Origin: Metaruminococcus_A sp003150405
GTDB lineage: Bacteria; Bacillota; Clostridia; Oscillospirales; Ruminococcaceae
Length of the DNA stretch: 64,000 bases
Direction: 5' to 3'
Assembly: GCA_902489745.1 (NCBI GenBank)
Contig: CABUBB010000005.1
Coordinates: 62,001-126,000, forward strand
Positions 49,647 to 58,174 of the stretch are shown here, piece by piece. Position numbers and translations under genes: made by a program. Position 1 is the stretch's first letter. Each line of letters opens with the position of its first letter. The notes beneath the pieces are model-generated. The model saw nothing but the letters and a program-made list of their open reading frames with translations, did no database searches and was not told the origin of the DNA.

Positions 49647-50321
49647 ATGGAAGCATACAAACAAGAATTTATTGAGTTTATGGTGCAGAGCGATGTGCTC
49701 CGCTTTGGGGATTTTACCCTGAAAAGCGGTCGTAAGTCCCCGTTTTTTATGAACGCGGGCGGCTATGTCACCGGCACCCAGCTTCGCAAGCTGGGCGAAT
49801 ACTACGCCAAGGCTATCCATGACAATTTCGGGCTGGATTTTGACGTCCTCTTTGGGCCTGCCTATAAAGGCATTCCGCTCGCAGTTACCACCACAATGGC
49901 CATCAGCGAACTGTACGGCAAGGATATTAAATACTGCTCCAACCGCAAGGAGGCCAAGGATCACGGCGATGCCGGCATCCTGCTCGGCAGCCCCATCAAG
50001 GATGGCGACCGGGTTGTCATCATTGAGGACGTCACCACCTCCGGCAAATCCATTGAGGAAACCTTCCCCATCATCAAAGCACAGGGGAAAGTTGAAATCA
50101 AAGGCCTCATGGTTTCCCTCAACCGAATGGAGCGCGGAAAGGGTGATAAAGGCGCACTGGATGAAATTAAGGGGCTGTACGGCTTCCCAACAGCAGCCAT
50201 TGTCAGCATGGCGGATGTTGTGGAACACCTTTACAATCGGGAATGCCAAGGCAAAATCGTCATTGATGACGCCATTAAGGCCGCGATTGACGCCTACTAT
50301 GAGCAATACGGGGCAAAATAG
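49647..50321 (+). CDS. pyrE: Orotate phosphoribosyltransferase
   Basis: The 224-aa product has the PRPP-binding loop VVIIEDVTTSGKSIEET (about 127-143), LKSGRKSPFFMNAGG near 27 and FGPAYKGIPLA. It makes OMP from orotate in pyrimidine synthesis. AAGGAG precedes the ATG. No other pyr gene is adjacent, so it is a separate unit, possibly with an attenuator upstream. Confidence 0.95.
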   Translation: MEAYKQEFIEFMVQSDVLRFGDFTLKSGRKSPFFMNAGGYVTGTQLRKLGEYYAKAIHDNFGLDFDVLFGPAYKGIPLAVTTTMAISELYGKDIKYCSNRKEAKDHGDAGILLGSPIKDGDRVVIIEDVTTSGKSIEETFPIIKAQGKVEIKGLMVSLNRMERGKGDKGALDEIKGLYGFPTAAIVSMADVVEHLYNRECQGKIVIDDAIKAAIDAYYEQYGAK

Positions 50322-50377
50322 GCTTTGATAAAGCATACGTGTCATTTTACTTACTTTTTAAGAAGGAGGAAACTTAT

Positions 50378-50794
50378 ATGAAAAAATGGATCACCATGGT
50401 AATTCTTTGCCTGCTCACACTATGCTCCTGCCAAGTCACTCCTCCCGAACCGCAGAATCAAATTGTCCTCGCCATCCAAAACCAATGCGAGGAGGATATT
50501 TACGGGCTGCACTGCGAGTATTCCTTTGACGGAAAACCCTATGGTGGGCAGACAGTTTCCCAGGACACCCCTTTCCCACAGGAAGAAACCATAAATATTA
50601 TCTTTACCCCTTCCGACATTTCCATGGACGTAGACCTCTCCACCGCTCAGTTTGAATTCTACGTGGTGCTGGAAGACAAGCAGGAAATGCCTGCCGGGGA
50701 ACCGGTTTTACTCGCTGTGGAATACGGGAACACCTATCCCTTTGTTTTATCCGGAAACGAGCAGGACGGCTTTACTCTTACTCAAGCATCTTAG
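50378..50794 (+). CDS. Putative lipoprotein of unknown function
   Basis: The 138-aa product starts with a lipoprotein signal (KKWITMVILCLLTLCSC, Cys near 18), then a beta-rich domain (NQIVLAIQNQCEEDIYGLHC ... FEFYVVLEDKQEM). GGAGGAAA precedes the ATG at 50378. No family recognised. It follows pyrE by 56 bp. Confidence 0.7.
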   Translation: MKKWITMVILCLLTLCSCQVTPPEPQNQIVLAIQNQCEEDIYGLHCEYSFDGKPYGGQTVSQDTPFPQEETINIIFTPSDISMDVDLSTAQFEFYVVLEDKQEMPAGEPVLLAVEYGNTYPFVLSGNEQDGFTLTQAS

Positions 50795-51071
50795 CTTAAT
50801 TTCGTGTACAGCTTCAAACCGGTGCTAAAAAATGCAAGCACATAAAGGCGGAGTAATTGGGGCTACGCGACAAGTATAATCGTTGCGGCAACCCTGTCCT
50901 GTCGGTTCCTTTTGCTTCTCCTACGAGAATAAGAGGAACAACGGGGCAGTCCGCTGCCTGGTTTGGCAAAAATCCCCCTTAAATGTAAAGCAACGGCGAA
51001 TTTTCAGATGAAACACCGCTGTATTACTGTTTTCAATCCAATTTCATCCGTTATGAAACACGTATGCTGAA
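50795..51071. other. Non-coding stretch after the lipoprotein gene
   Basis: No frame with a ribosome binding site is seen in this 277-bp region. From about 50890 to 50985 it has nested complementary arms (CTGTCC/GGGCAG, GTTCCT/AGGAAC, TTCTC/GAGAA) that could fold into one long hairpin, with a TATAAT just upstream (50875-50880). A small RNA is possible but unproven. Confidence 0.3.
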
Positions 51072-51106
51072 AAAAGCAGGCTGTCATAAGATGACAGCCT
51101 GCTTTT
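51072..51106. terminator. Terminator of cysE-cysS
   Basis: A perfect 16-bp stem (51072-51087 with 51091-51106) and a 3-nt loop; on the minus strand it ends in TTTTTT. It lies 10 nt after the cysS stop. Confidence 0.95.
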
Positions 51107-51116
51107 GGCTTCTAAC

Positions 51117-52511
51117 TTATTTTTTGGAAATTTTGGTACCCTGACGGGTTTCCTCCACAACATAGCCCATCGCCGTAATCTGGTCGCGGATAGCGTCCGC
51201 TTTAGAAAAGTCCTTTGCCTTGCGGGCTGCCTTGCGCTGTTCCACCAGGTCGAGGACCTCCTGCGGGATTTCATCATCCTTTTTCTGATACAGCAAGCCA
51301 AGCACGCCGCACAACTCGTCAAAGATGCCTTTTGCAAAGGCGATGTGCTCCTTACTCCCCAGGGTGTTGCCGGAGGTGATGGTGTTGCAGTCGCGCACCA
51401 ACTCAAACAGCGCCGAAATGGCGTCCGCCGTATTGAGGTCGTTCTCCATTGCATTAATAAACTGCTGTTTCCGGGCGAGCAGGGCGTTTTTCTGCTCCTC
51501 GTCAAATGCGCCGCTTTGGGCGTTGCCCAGAGCGTATTCCAGATTGTTCCGGCAGTTGTAAAGCCGCTCCAGCGCTGCGATGCACTGTTCAATGATTTCC
51601 ACGTTGTAGTTGATCTGACTGCGGTAATGCGCTTGCAGCATGAGGAAACGGATAGGCTCGTACCCGAATTTCTCCGCTACTTCGCGGACGGTAAAGAAAT
51701 TGCCGAGAGACTTGGACATTTTGCGGTTATCCACATTGATGTAGCCGTTGTGCATCCAGTAATGGGCAAACGGCACGCCGTTGCCGCACTCGCTCTGGGC
51801 GATTTCATTTTCATGGTGCGGGAAGATCAAGTCCTGTCCACCGCAGTGGATGTCAATGGTGTCCGCAAGGTAGTGTTTCGCCATGGCAGAGCACTCGATG
51901 TGCCAGCCCGGGCGCCCTTTGCCCCACGGGGAGTCCCAGGCGGGCTCGCCCGGCTTAGCCGCTTTCCAGAGGGCGAAGTCCATGGGGTTTTGTTTCTGCT
52001 CATGCGCGTCAATCCGCGCGCCGGCCTGCAAATCCTCTAACGGCATGTGGGAGAGCTTACCGTATTCGTCAAAGGTATCCACCTTGAAGTAAACGTCGCC
52101 GTTGGATTCATACGCGTGGCCGCTCTCCACGAGATCCTTTACCAGCGCGATGATCATATCCATGCTCTGGGTGACCTGCGGGTGAATGGTCGCCTCCCGC
52201 ACATTGAGCCCGGCAGCATCCTTTTTGTACTCCGCAATGAATTTCTCCGAAATTTCCGAGGCGGGCACCCCTTCTTCGTTCGCTTTTTTGATAATCTTGT
52301 CGTCCACATCGGTAAAGTTCTGCACGTAGGTCACTTCATAGCCCCGGTACTCCAGGTACCGGCGCAGAACGTCAAATACGCAGATGGGCCGCGCATTGCC
52401 AATGTGGATGTAGTTGTAAACCGTCGGCCCGCAGGCGTAAATCTTGGCCTTGCCCGGCTCAATCGGCTGAAACTCCTCCAGTTCCCGTGTCAGGGTATTA
52501 TAAATCTTCAT
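51117..52511 (-). CDS. cysS: Cysteinyl-tRNA synthetase
   Basis: The 464-aa product has the class I signatures: CGPTVYNYIHIGNARP (Zn Cys and HIGH-type motif, about 28-43), HIECSAMAKHYL, HHENEIAQSE with the metal ligands, and KMSKSLGN near 265. It charges tRNA-Cys. Its start overlaps the cysE stop by 14 bp, so both are translated together under the T-box. Length is normal. Confidence 0.97.
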   Translation of the reverse strand: MKIYNTLTRELEEFQPIEPGKAKIYACGPTVYNYIHIGNARPICVFDVLRRYLEYRGYEVTYVQNFTDVDDKIIKKANEEGVPASEISEKFIAEYKKDAAGLNVREATIHPQVTQSMDMIIALVKDLVESGHAYESNGDVYFKVDTFDEYGKLSHMPLEDLQAGARIDAHEQKQNPMDFALWKAAKPGEPAWDSPWGKGRPGWHIECSAMAKHYLADTIDIHCGGQDLIFPHHENEIAQSECGNGVPFAHYWMHNGYINVDNRKMSKSLGNFFTVREVAEKFGYEPIRFLMLQAHYRSQINYNVEIIEQCIAALERLYNCRNNLEYALGNAQSGAFDEEQKNALLARKQQFINAMENDLNTADAISALFELVRDCNTITSGNTLGSKEHIAFAKGIFDELCGVLGLLYQKKDDEIPQEVLDLVEQRKAARKAKDFSKADAIRDQITAMGYVVEETRQGTKISKK

Positions 52512-53163
52512 ACTGTCCGTCTCCTTTTTGCTTTTTCAATTCATAGAGTTCCTGTTCCATTCGCTCAATCATACCGCGCATTCGGCATAATTCCTGCGAA
52601 ACCGGGTCTGGAATGTGCACCTGATCCATATCATTACAGACGCGCTGCCCGTTGACCTTGACAATCCGCGCCGGTACGCCGACTGCCGTCGCATTGGGCG
52701 GAACCTCCTCCAGCACCACGGCGCCTGCCGCAATACGGGAATTGTCGCCCACCTTGAACGGCCCCAGCACCTTAGCGCCGCTGCCTACCAGCACATTATT
52801 CCCCAATGTCGGGTGGCGCTTGCCGTGTTCCTTGCCGGTACCGCCCAGCGTCACGTTTTGGTAGATGGTGCAGTTGTCGCCAATAATGGCGGTTTCTCCA
52901 ATGACCACACCGCTGCCGTGGTCAATGAACAATCCTTTTCCAATGGTGGCGCCCGGGTGGATCTCCACCCCAGTCATAAACCGCGCAAACTGGCTGACCA
53001 TCCGCGCTAAAAACAGGCAGCGGTGCCTGTAAAGCCAGTGTGAAAAACGGTAGTAAATGAGTGCGTGCAGCCCAGAATACAGCAGGAAAACCTCTGCGGA
53101 GTTCCGTGCTGCGGGGTCGCGCTCTTTAATTGCATTTATATCATACCTGAGCCGTTTGAACAT
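52498..53163 (-). CDS. cysE: Serine O-acetyltransferase
   Basis: The 221-aa product has an N-terminal helical part (FKRLRYDINAIKERDPAARN), and a left-handed beta-helix with GVEIHPGATIGKGLFIDHGSGVVIGE, typical of SAT, followed by GKRHPTLGNNVLVGSGAKVLGP. It makes O-acetylserine, the precursor of cysteine. The ATG at 53163 follows AGAAAGGATG; the open frame extends upstream only because it reads through the T-box terminator. Pairing with cysS under one T-box makes cysteine synthesis respond to tRNA-Cys charging. Confidence 0.96.
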   Translation of the reverse strand: MFKRLRYDINAIKERDPAARNSAEVFLLYSGLHALIYYRFSHWLYRHRCLFLARMVSQFARFMTGVEIHPGATIGKGLFIDHGSGVVIGETAIIGDNCTIYQNVTLGGTGKEHGKRHPTLGNNVLVGSGAKVLGPFKVGDNSRIAAGAVVLEEVPPNATAVGVPARIVKVNGQRVCNDMDQVHIPDPVSQELCRMRGMIERMEQELYELKKQKGDGQYEDL

Positions 53164-53202
53164 ATACCCATCCTTTCTGCCAAATTGATGATTCATCGTA
53201 TG

Positions 53203-53397
53203 AAAAAAGCCCCCACAGCATTTCTGCTGCGAAGGCGGCATTCCGCGGTTCCACTCCGGTTTCTCACTCTTGTCCCTTAACGCGGGAAAACGAAACCGCT
53301 CTCCGCAACGCACTTCATCCCACAGCCTGCCGCCCATGCTCTCAGCCTGTGCCGGGCTCTCTGTCGCCTGCCGTTTATAGGGATTACTCTTTTGCGG
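53203..53397 (-). ncRNA. T-box riboswitch, cysteine specific, upstream of cysE-cysS
   Basis: All parts are visible on the minus strand. Stem I base: CCGCAA (53397-53392) with TTGCGG (53308-53303). The specifier loop has the loop-E pair AGUA / GAA between this stem and ATCCC/GGGAT. The specifier is UGC at 53312-53310 (Cys). The T-box proper is GAGTGGAACCGCGG (53256-53243). The terminator has a 12-bp stem with GAAA loop (53236-53209) and six T (53208-53203). Uncharged tRNA-Cys should favour the antiterminator and allow cysE-cysS transcription. Confidence 0.95.
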
Positions 53398-53465
53398 GTC
53401 TTTACGATTTTAAAATATACTATTTATGTATATAATATAGCATATTCTTCCAAACGGTGCAAGTA

Positions 53466-54032
53466 TTATTTTTTTGTATTGATAGAGGATTTATTCTTGA
53501 CCAAATAATCCACGCCGGACACAATGGTCAGTACCACCGCAATCCAAAGCAGGACTTCGCTCACAGCAAACAACGGAAATGCAGCTGAAAGGACGCCAAA
53601 CTCCTGTAAAATGCACAACAGCATCACCCCAACCATTGCCACCATGGTAAAAGCGGTTTTGAGCTTTCCGAGACTACTCGCCGCAATGACGTTGCCGTTA
53701 TCTACCGCAACCAGCCGCAGCGAGGTCACCAAAAACTCCCGTGCCACAATGACAATGACAACCACCGCGTCCGAAAGGCCCATCTGCACAAAGCAAATCA
53801 AACCTGAAATGACCAGCACCTTATCAGCCAGCGGGTCAAGAAACTTGCCAAAATTGGTGACAAGGTTTTGTTTGCGGGCAATTTTGCCGTCGAGCAGGTC
53901 AGTAAACGAAGCTGCCGCAAAGACAATGAGCGCCCAGAGGGTGTGGTACGGAATTTGCTCCACCAGCAGGAATAGTATAAAAAACGGAACCAGAACAATA
54001 CGCAGCAGCGTCAATTTATTCGGTGTATTCAC
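53466..54032 (-). CDS. pgsA: CDP-diacylglycerol-glycerol-3-phosphate 3-phosphatidyltransferase
   Basis: The product of about 188 aa has five to six membrane segments and the CDP-alcohol transferase motif D-G-x2-A-R-x8-G-x3-D-x3-D (LLDGKIARKQNLVTNFGKFL followed by DPLADK). It makes phosphatidylglycerol phosphate. The GTG at 54032 (PNKLTLLRIVLVPFF follows) is preferred; a TTG nine codons upstream is possible. It lies 33 bp after rimO. Confidence 0.93.
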   Translation of the reverse strand: MNTPNKLTLLRIVLVPFFILFLLVEQIPYHTLWALIVFAAASFTDLLDGKIARKQNLVTNFGKFLDPLADKVLVISGLICFVQMGLSDAVVVIVIVAREFLVTSLRLVAVDNGNVIAASSLGKLKTAFTMVAMVGVMLLCILQEFGVLSAAFPLFAVSEVLLWIAVVLTIVSGVDYLVKNKSSINTKK

Positions 54033-54065
54033 AGGCTCTTCCCCCAATACGGCAACCAACCGGTT

Positions 54066-55394
54066 TTAGTCAAGCGCATGGCCAATTAAATCATAATCCA
54101 TGGTCTCATCAATTTCCACTTCCACAAAATCGCCCATTGTGCGCTTTTTCTCCGAGGAGAAAAATACCTTTCCGTCAATGTCCGGCGCATCTGCTTCGGT
54201 GCGTCCAAAATAGACCTCCCCATAGCGGTCGTACCCCTCTGTAATAACCTTTACCGTCATACCAACCTTTTGCTCATTATACGCGTCGTGGATGCGCATT
54301 TGTTCCAGCATGACAAGTTCTGCACGCCGTTCTTTAACCTCTTCTGGCAGCTGGCCGTCCATCCGGCCCGCCGGGGTGTTTTCCTCCTGCGAATAGGCAA
54401 AACAGCCCAGCCGCTCAAACTTTGCCTTCTTGACAAAATTCATCAGCGTTTCAAACTGCTCCTCGGTCTCGCCAGGGAAACCTGCAATCAAGGTAGTACG
54501 CAGGGTAATGCCTGGCACCTTTTGGCGGATTTTCTCCATCAGCCCAAGCAGCCACTCTGCGTTTCCGGTACGGTTCATCGCCTTTAAAATGTCGGCGTCC
54601 GCATGCTGGATGGGAATATCCAAGTATTTGGCCACCTTTGGCTCCGTGGCAATCACCTCGAGCAGCTCGTCGGTAATGCGCTCCGGGTAACAGTAAAGCA
54701 GGCGGATCCACGCGATCCCCTCAATGCCGCAGAGCTTCCGCAGCAATTCTGGCAGCATCGGTTTGCCGTACAGATCCTCCCCATAGCGGGTGGTGTCCTG
54801 CGCGACCACAACCAGCTCCTTAATGCCGTCCCGCGCAAGCGAAGCCGCTTCTTGCAAGATAGGCTCCATCGCGCGGCTGCGGAACCGCCCGCGGATCATC
54901 GGGATTGCACAATAGCTGCAACAGTTGTCGCACCCTTCTGCAATTTTTAAATAAGCATAATACGGCAACGTCGTTAAAACGCGTTCACCCTCAAGCGGCA
55001 GATCCTGTTTGGGGCCAATGCAGACCGGCTGCTCCCCCTGCATAACCCGGTCGATGATACCGCAGATATCGGCATTGCAGCCAATACCAACCACCGCGTC
55101 CGCTTCCGGGATTTCTTTTAACACCTCGTCACGGTAACGCTCTGCCAGGCAGCCAGTGATAATGACGTGCTTAATCCGCCCTTCCTCTTTCAGAGTACAG
55201 AAATTCAGAATCTCATCAATGGACTCCTGCTTTGCACTCTCAATGAACCCACAGGTATTGATAATGGCGACGTCGGCCAGCGCCGCATCCCCCACAAGCT
55301 CATAACCGCCCTGCTGCAGGCGGCCGAACAGCAGTTCGGCATCCACCTGGTTTTTCGGACATCCGAGCGAAACAATTCCAACTTTTACTGCCAT
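54066..55394 (-). CDS. rimO: Ribosomal protein S12 methylthiotransferase RimO
   Basis: The 442-aa product has the N-terminal UPF0004 domain (VGIVSLGCPKNQVDAELL), the radical SAM motif C-x3-C-x2-C in EGCDNCCSYCAIP (about 150), YCYPERITDELL and a C-terminal TRAM domain (GMTVKVITEGYDRYGEVYFG). LGCPKNQVD points to RimO, not MiaB (which usually has GCQMN). It methylthiolates an aspartate in ribosomal protein S12. ATG at 55394 follows AAAGG. Confidence 0.95.
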   Translation of the reverse strand: MAVKVGIVSLGCPKNQVDAELLFGRLQQGGYELVGDAALADVAIINTCGFIESAKQESIDEILNFCTLKEEGRIKHVIITGCLAERYRDEVLKEIPEADAVVGIGCNADICGIIDRVMQGEQPVCIGPKQDLPLEGERVLTTLPYYAYLKIAEGCDNCCSYCAIPMIRGRFRSRAMEPILQEAASLARDGIKELVVVAQDTTRYGEDLYGKPMLPELLRKLCGIEGIAWIRLLYCYPERITDELLEVIATEPKVAKYLDIPIQHADADILKAMNRTGNAEWLLGLMEKIRQKVPGITLRTTLIAGFPGETEEQFETLMNFVKKAKFERLGCFAYSQEENTPAGRMDGQLPEEVKERRAELVMLEQMRIHDAYNEQKVGMTVKVITEGYDRYGEVYFGRTEADAPDIDGKVFFSSEKKRTMGDFVEVEIDETMDYDLIGHALD

Positions 55395-55448
55395 ATAGCC
55401 TTTCATTCCTCTTTCGGTACTATCTTTATGAAACGCACGGGGCAAACA

Positions 55449-56087
55449 TTACTTATAATATCCGTCGTCCTCTTCCTCCGGAAGCGGGTAATCCTCCAGC
55501 ACCGCACGAATATCGCCGTAGCTATGCCCCAGACGCATCAGGGCAGCCGTCACTTTTTTGCGGCCCTGCAGGGTGGAAAGATTCCGCAGATATTTGCGTT
55601 CAATGAGTTCACGCACCGCTTCCTGCGGGTCATGCTCCGTCAGCGTTTCTTCTATGGCGTCCTCAATGAGATCATCCGCCAGCTTTTTCCTCCGCATTTC
55701 CTGTTTCGTCCGGTAAACGCCAAAGCGTTTGACTGTCAGCAGGTAAACCGCGAGCTTTTTAGCATACTCCGCGTCGTTGACAAGGCCCAGCTCCTGCATC
55801 CGAACAACCGTCTCCAGAGCGATGTCATCATCCACATTTTTCGCGAGTTTTTCCAGCAACTCTCCCGCCGAATGGTCGCGGTTCGTCAGCAAATACAGCG
55901 CCCGCTCCCGCGCGCGGCGGCGGTCGGCGCGCTGCAAAGCCTGCTGCATCCGCTCCTGCGTCAGCTCGGCTCCCGGCTGAAAACCAAATTCTGCAAGGAT
56001 TTCCGCATCGAGAACAGCCCAATACTCCCCATCCACCTCAACACGGTACCGCGTTCCCTTAGCATGAGAGATTTCTGTAATACGCAT
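55449..56087 (-). CDS. recX: Regulatory protein RecX
   Basis: The 212-aa product has the RecX three-helix repeats (ALYLLTNRDHSAGELLEKL, ELGLVNDAEYAKKLAVYLL, RYGVYRTKQEMRRK-like) after a beta N-terminal part (GTRYRVEVDGEYWAVLD). RecX inhibits RecA filaments. Its ATG overlaps the recA stop (TGATG), a standard arrangement. Confidence 0.95.
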   Translation of the reverse strand: MRITEISHAKGTRYRVEVDGEYWAVLDAEILAEFGFQPGAELTQERMQQALQRADRRRARERALYLLTNRDHSAGELLEKLAKNVDDDIALETVVRMQELGLVNDAEYAKKLAVYLLTVKRFGVYRTKQEMRRKKLADDLIEDAIEETLTEHDPQEAVRELIERKYLRNLSTLQGRKKVTAALMRLGHSYGDIRAVLEDYPLPEEEDDGYYK

Positions 56088-57295
56088 CAGGAGTCAAAAT
56101 CCGCCTCATCGGCCTCTACCTGTACCGACTTTGCCACAACCTCGGCCGCCTTAACAGGCGCCGCCGGGGCAGCGGGAACAGCTGCCTGAGCCGGCCCCTT
56201 TTTGTCCGCGGAAAGAGCAGCCTTTTGCGCCGCCTCTTTTTTAGCCTTACGCGAGCTCATGACAAGCTGGTCCTTGTTTTCCATAATTTTATCATACAGC
56301 TCTTTTTTCAGCTCCGGGTTGTTGCGGATGACTTCCTTAACATTATCCCGGCCCTGTCCAAGGCGTTCTCCATTGTAGGAAAACCATGCGCCGCTGCGGT
56401 TGATGATATCCAGCGACGCACCGAGGTCGACAATTTCGCCCTCTAACGAACAGCCTTCCCCATACATGATATCAAACTCCGCCTCTTTAAAGGGCGGCGC
56501 CACCTTGTTTTTGACAATTTTGCACCGGGTACGGTTGCCAACAATCTCGCTCCCGCTCTTGAGCGCCTCGCCTTTGCGGACCTCAATACGAACCGAGGAA
56601 TAGAACTTCAACGCACGGCCGCCCGGAGTGGTCTCCGGATTGCCGTAAACCACACCGATTTTTTCACGCACCTGGTTGATAAAAATTGCTACACAGTTGG
56701 ATTTGCCGATGACACTGGTCAGCTTGCGCATTGCCTGGGACATCAAGCGGGCCAGCAAACCGACATGGGTATCCCCCATTTCGCCGTCAATTTCGGCTTT
56801 GGTAACCATTGCAGCAACCGAGTCCACAACCAGCACGTCAATCGCACCAGAACGCACCAGCGCCTCTGCAATTTCAAGCGCCTGCTCGCCGCTGTCCGGC
56901 TGAGAAACCAGCAGGGAGTCAATATCAACCCCCAGCGCTTTTGCATACACCGGGTCAAGCGCATGTTCAACATCAATAAACGCCGCTTCACCGCCCAGCT
57001 TCTGAGCCTGCGCCACAACCTGAAGGGCGACCGTCGTTTTACCAGAGGATTCCGGGCCATAAATTTCCACAATACGGCCGCGCGGAAGTCCGCCAATGCC
57101 AAGTGCAATGTCCAGCCCCAGCGAACCGGTCGGGATGCTTTCCACATTCAGGGTGGAACTCTGCCCAAGTTTCATTACCGCACCCTGTCCAAATTGTTTT
57201 TCTATCTGTGCAATCGCTGTTTGCAGCGCTTTCTGCTTTTCGGTCATGCCGGATTCATCCACCGGCTTTGCAACTTTTGCCGCTTTTGCTGCCAT
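56087..57295 (-). CDS. recA: RecA recombinase
   Basis: The 402-aa product is RecA throughout: Walker A GPESSGKTTVAL (about 79-90), QPDSGEQALEIAEALVRSGA, FINQVREKIGVVYGNPETTPGGRALKFY (shown by its first 20 residues), and the core ending near 345. The C-terminal tail of about 55 residues is Ala/Pro/Lys-rich, then acidic (EADEADFDS). No LexA box of the Bacillus type (GAAC-N4-GTTC) is seen upstream. AAAGGGGAG precedes the ATG. Confidence 0.98.
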   Translation of the reverse strand: MAAKAAKVAKPVDESGMTEKQKALQTAIAQIEKQFGQGAVMKLGQSSTLNVESIPTGSLGLDIALGIGGLPRGRIVEIYGPESSGKTTVALQVVAQAQKLGGEAAFIDVEHALDPVYAKALGVDIDSLLVSQPDSGEQALEIAEALVRSGAIDVLVVDSVAAMVTKAEIDGEMGDTHVGLLARLMSQAMRKLTSVIGKSNCVAIFINQVREKIGVVYGNPETTPGGRALKFYSSVRIEVRKGEALKSGSEIVGNRTRCKIVKNKVAPPFKEAEFDIMYGEGCSLEGEIVDLGASLDIINRSGAWFSYNGERLGQGRDNVKEVIRNNPELKKELYDKIMENKDQLVMSSRKAKKEAAQKAALSADKKGPAQAAVPAAPAAPVKAAEVVAKSVQVEADEADFDS

Positions 57296-57319
57296 GATAA
57301 CTCCCCTTTCGCTTCACGG

Positions 57320-58174
57320 TCACGGCTTGTCCGCCGTAAGTACCCTTATTATACCACATCCATCCTTGCGGGTGCAAATGTTTTGGAAACCGTTTGCCCG
57401 CAGGAACGTTTCTACATCCCGCTCCTGCCCTTTGCCAATTTCAAATGCCAGCATTCCGCCGGGCTTCAATGCTTTCCGCCACTGTCTCGTTATCTCCCGG
57501 TAGAACAGCAGGCCGTCGTCATCACCGTACAAAGCGGTTGCTGGTTCATATGACACTTCTTTCTGGAGCTGTTCCATATCCGTTTGGGTCAGATAAGGTG
57601 GGTTGCAGGTAATGACGTCGGCAATCCCGGCAAACTCCAGCGGGACGCCGCAAAGGACATCCGCCTGCACCACCTGCACCGGAGCATTGTTAAGCGCCGC
57701 ATTCCGGTGCAGATATCCTAGCGCCGCCTCGTATTTTTCCACTGCATAAACAGTGGCCTTTGGGCATTCCAATGCTATTGTGACGGCAAGACAGCCGCTT
57801 CCGCTGCACAGGTCGAGCACAACCGGGTGCTCCAGCTTTTTTAACCGTTCCAATGCGGCTTCACAGAGGGTTTCGGTATCAGCACGGGGAATGAGTACCC
57901 CTTCGCCCACCTCAAACGGATAGCCGTAAAACTCCCAGCGCCCAAGCAGGTATTGCAGCGGGTAGCCTTCTAGCCTGCGTTCCAATGCCTGTTCAAAATA
58001 TTCACGCTCCTGCGGCTTCACCGGCTGTTCCTCATCAAGCAGCAGTTTTTGGTAAGACACACCGAGCACCCCCTCCACCAGAAAACGTGCTTCGGTTCCA
58101 TAAGCCTCAATTCCACCCGCCTTCAGGCGTTCTTTTGCTTCCCGGTAAAGAGCGGAGACGGTTAAGCCGCTCAC
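57320..58174 (-). CDS. prmC: Peptide chain release factor N5-glutamine methyltransferase
   Basis: The 284-aa product has the PrmC N-domain (ARFLVEGVLGVSY), VLIPRADTETLCEAAL, the SAM motif VLDLCSGSGCLAVTIAL (about 116) and the catalytic NPPY (NPPYLTQTD). It methylates the GGQ glutamine of release factors. GTG start at 58174 overlaps the DUF1385 stop by 4 bp and has GAGGAGGG in front. Confidence 0.95.
   Translation of the reverse strand: MSGLTVSALYREAKERLKAGGIEAYGTEARFLVEGVLGVSYQKLLLDEEQPVKPQEREYFEQALERRLEGYPLQYLLGRWEFYGYPFEVGEGVLIPRADTETLCEAALERLKKLEHPVVLDLCSGSGCLAVTIALECPKATVYAVEKYEAALGYLHRNAALNNAPVQVVQADVLCGVPLEFAGIADVITCNPPYLTQTDMEQLQKEVSYEPATALYGDDDGLLFYREITRQWRKALKPGGMLAFEIGKGQERDVETFLRANGFQNICTRKDGCGIIRVLTADKP
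57348..57377 (-). promoter_or_regulatory. Promoter of recA inside the end of prmC
   Basis: On the minus strand TTGCAC (57377-57372) and TATAAT (57353-57348, preceded by TGTGG) are 18 nt apart, in the last codons of prmC, 53 nt before the recA start. It allows recA expression apart from the upstream operon. Confidence 0.6.

Noticed and set aside
53164..53337. N-terminal extension of cysE by 58 residues
   Set aside because: The extra sequence is the translated T-box and terminator; the true start is at 53163 with a good ribosome binding site.
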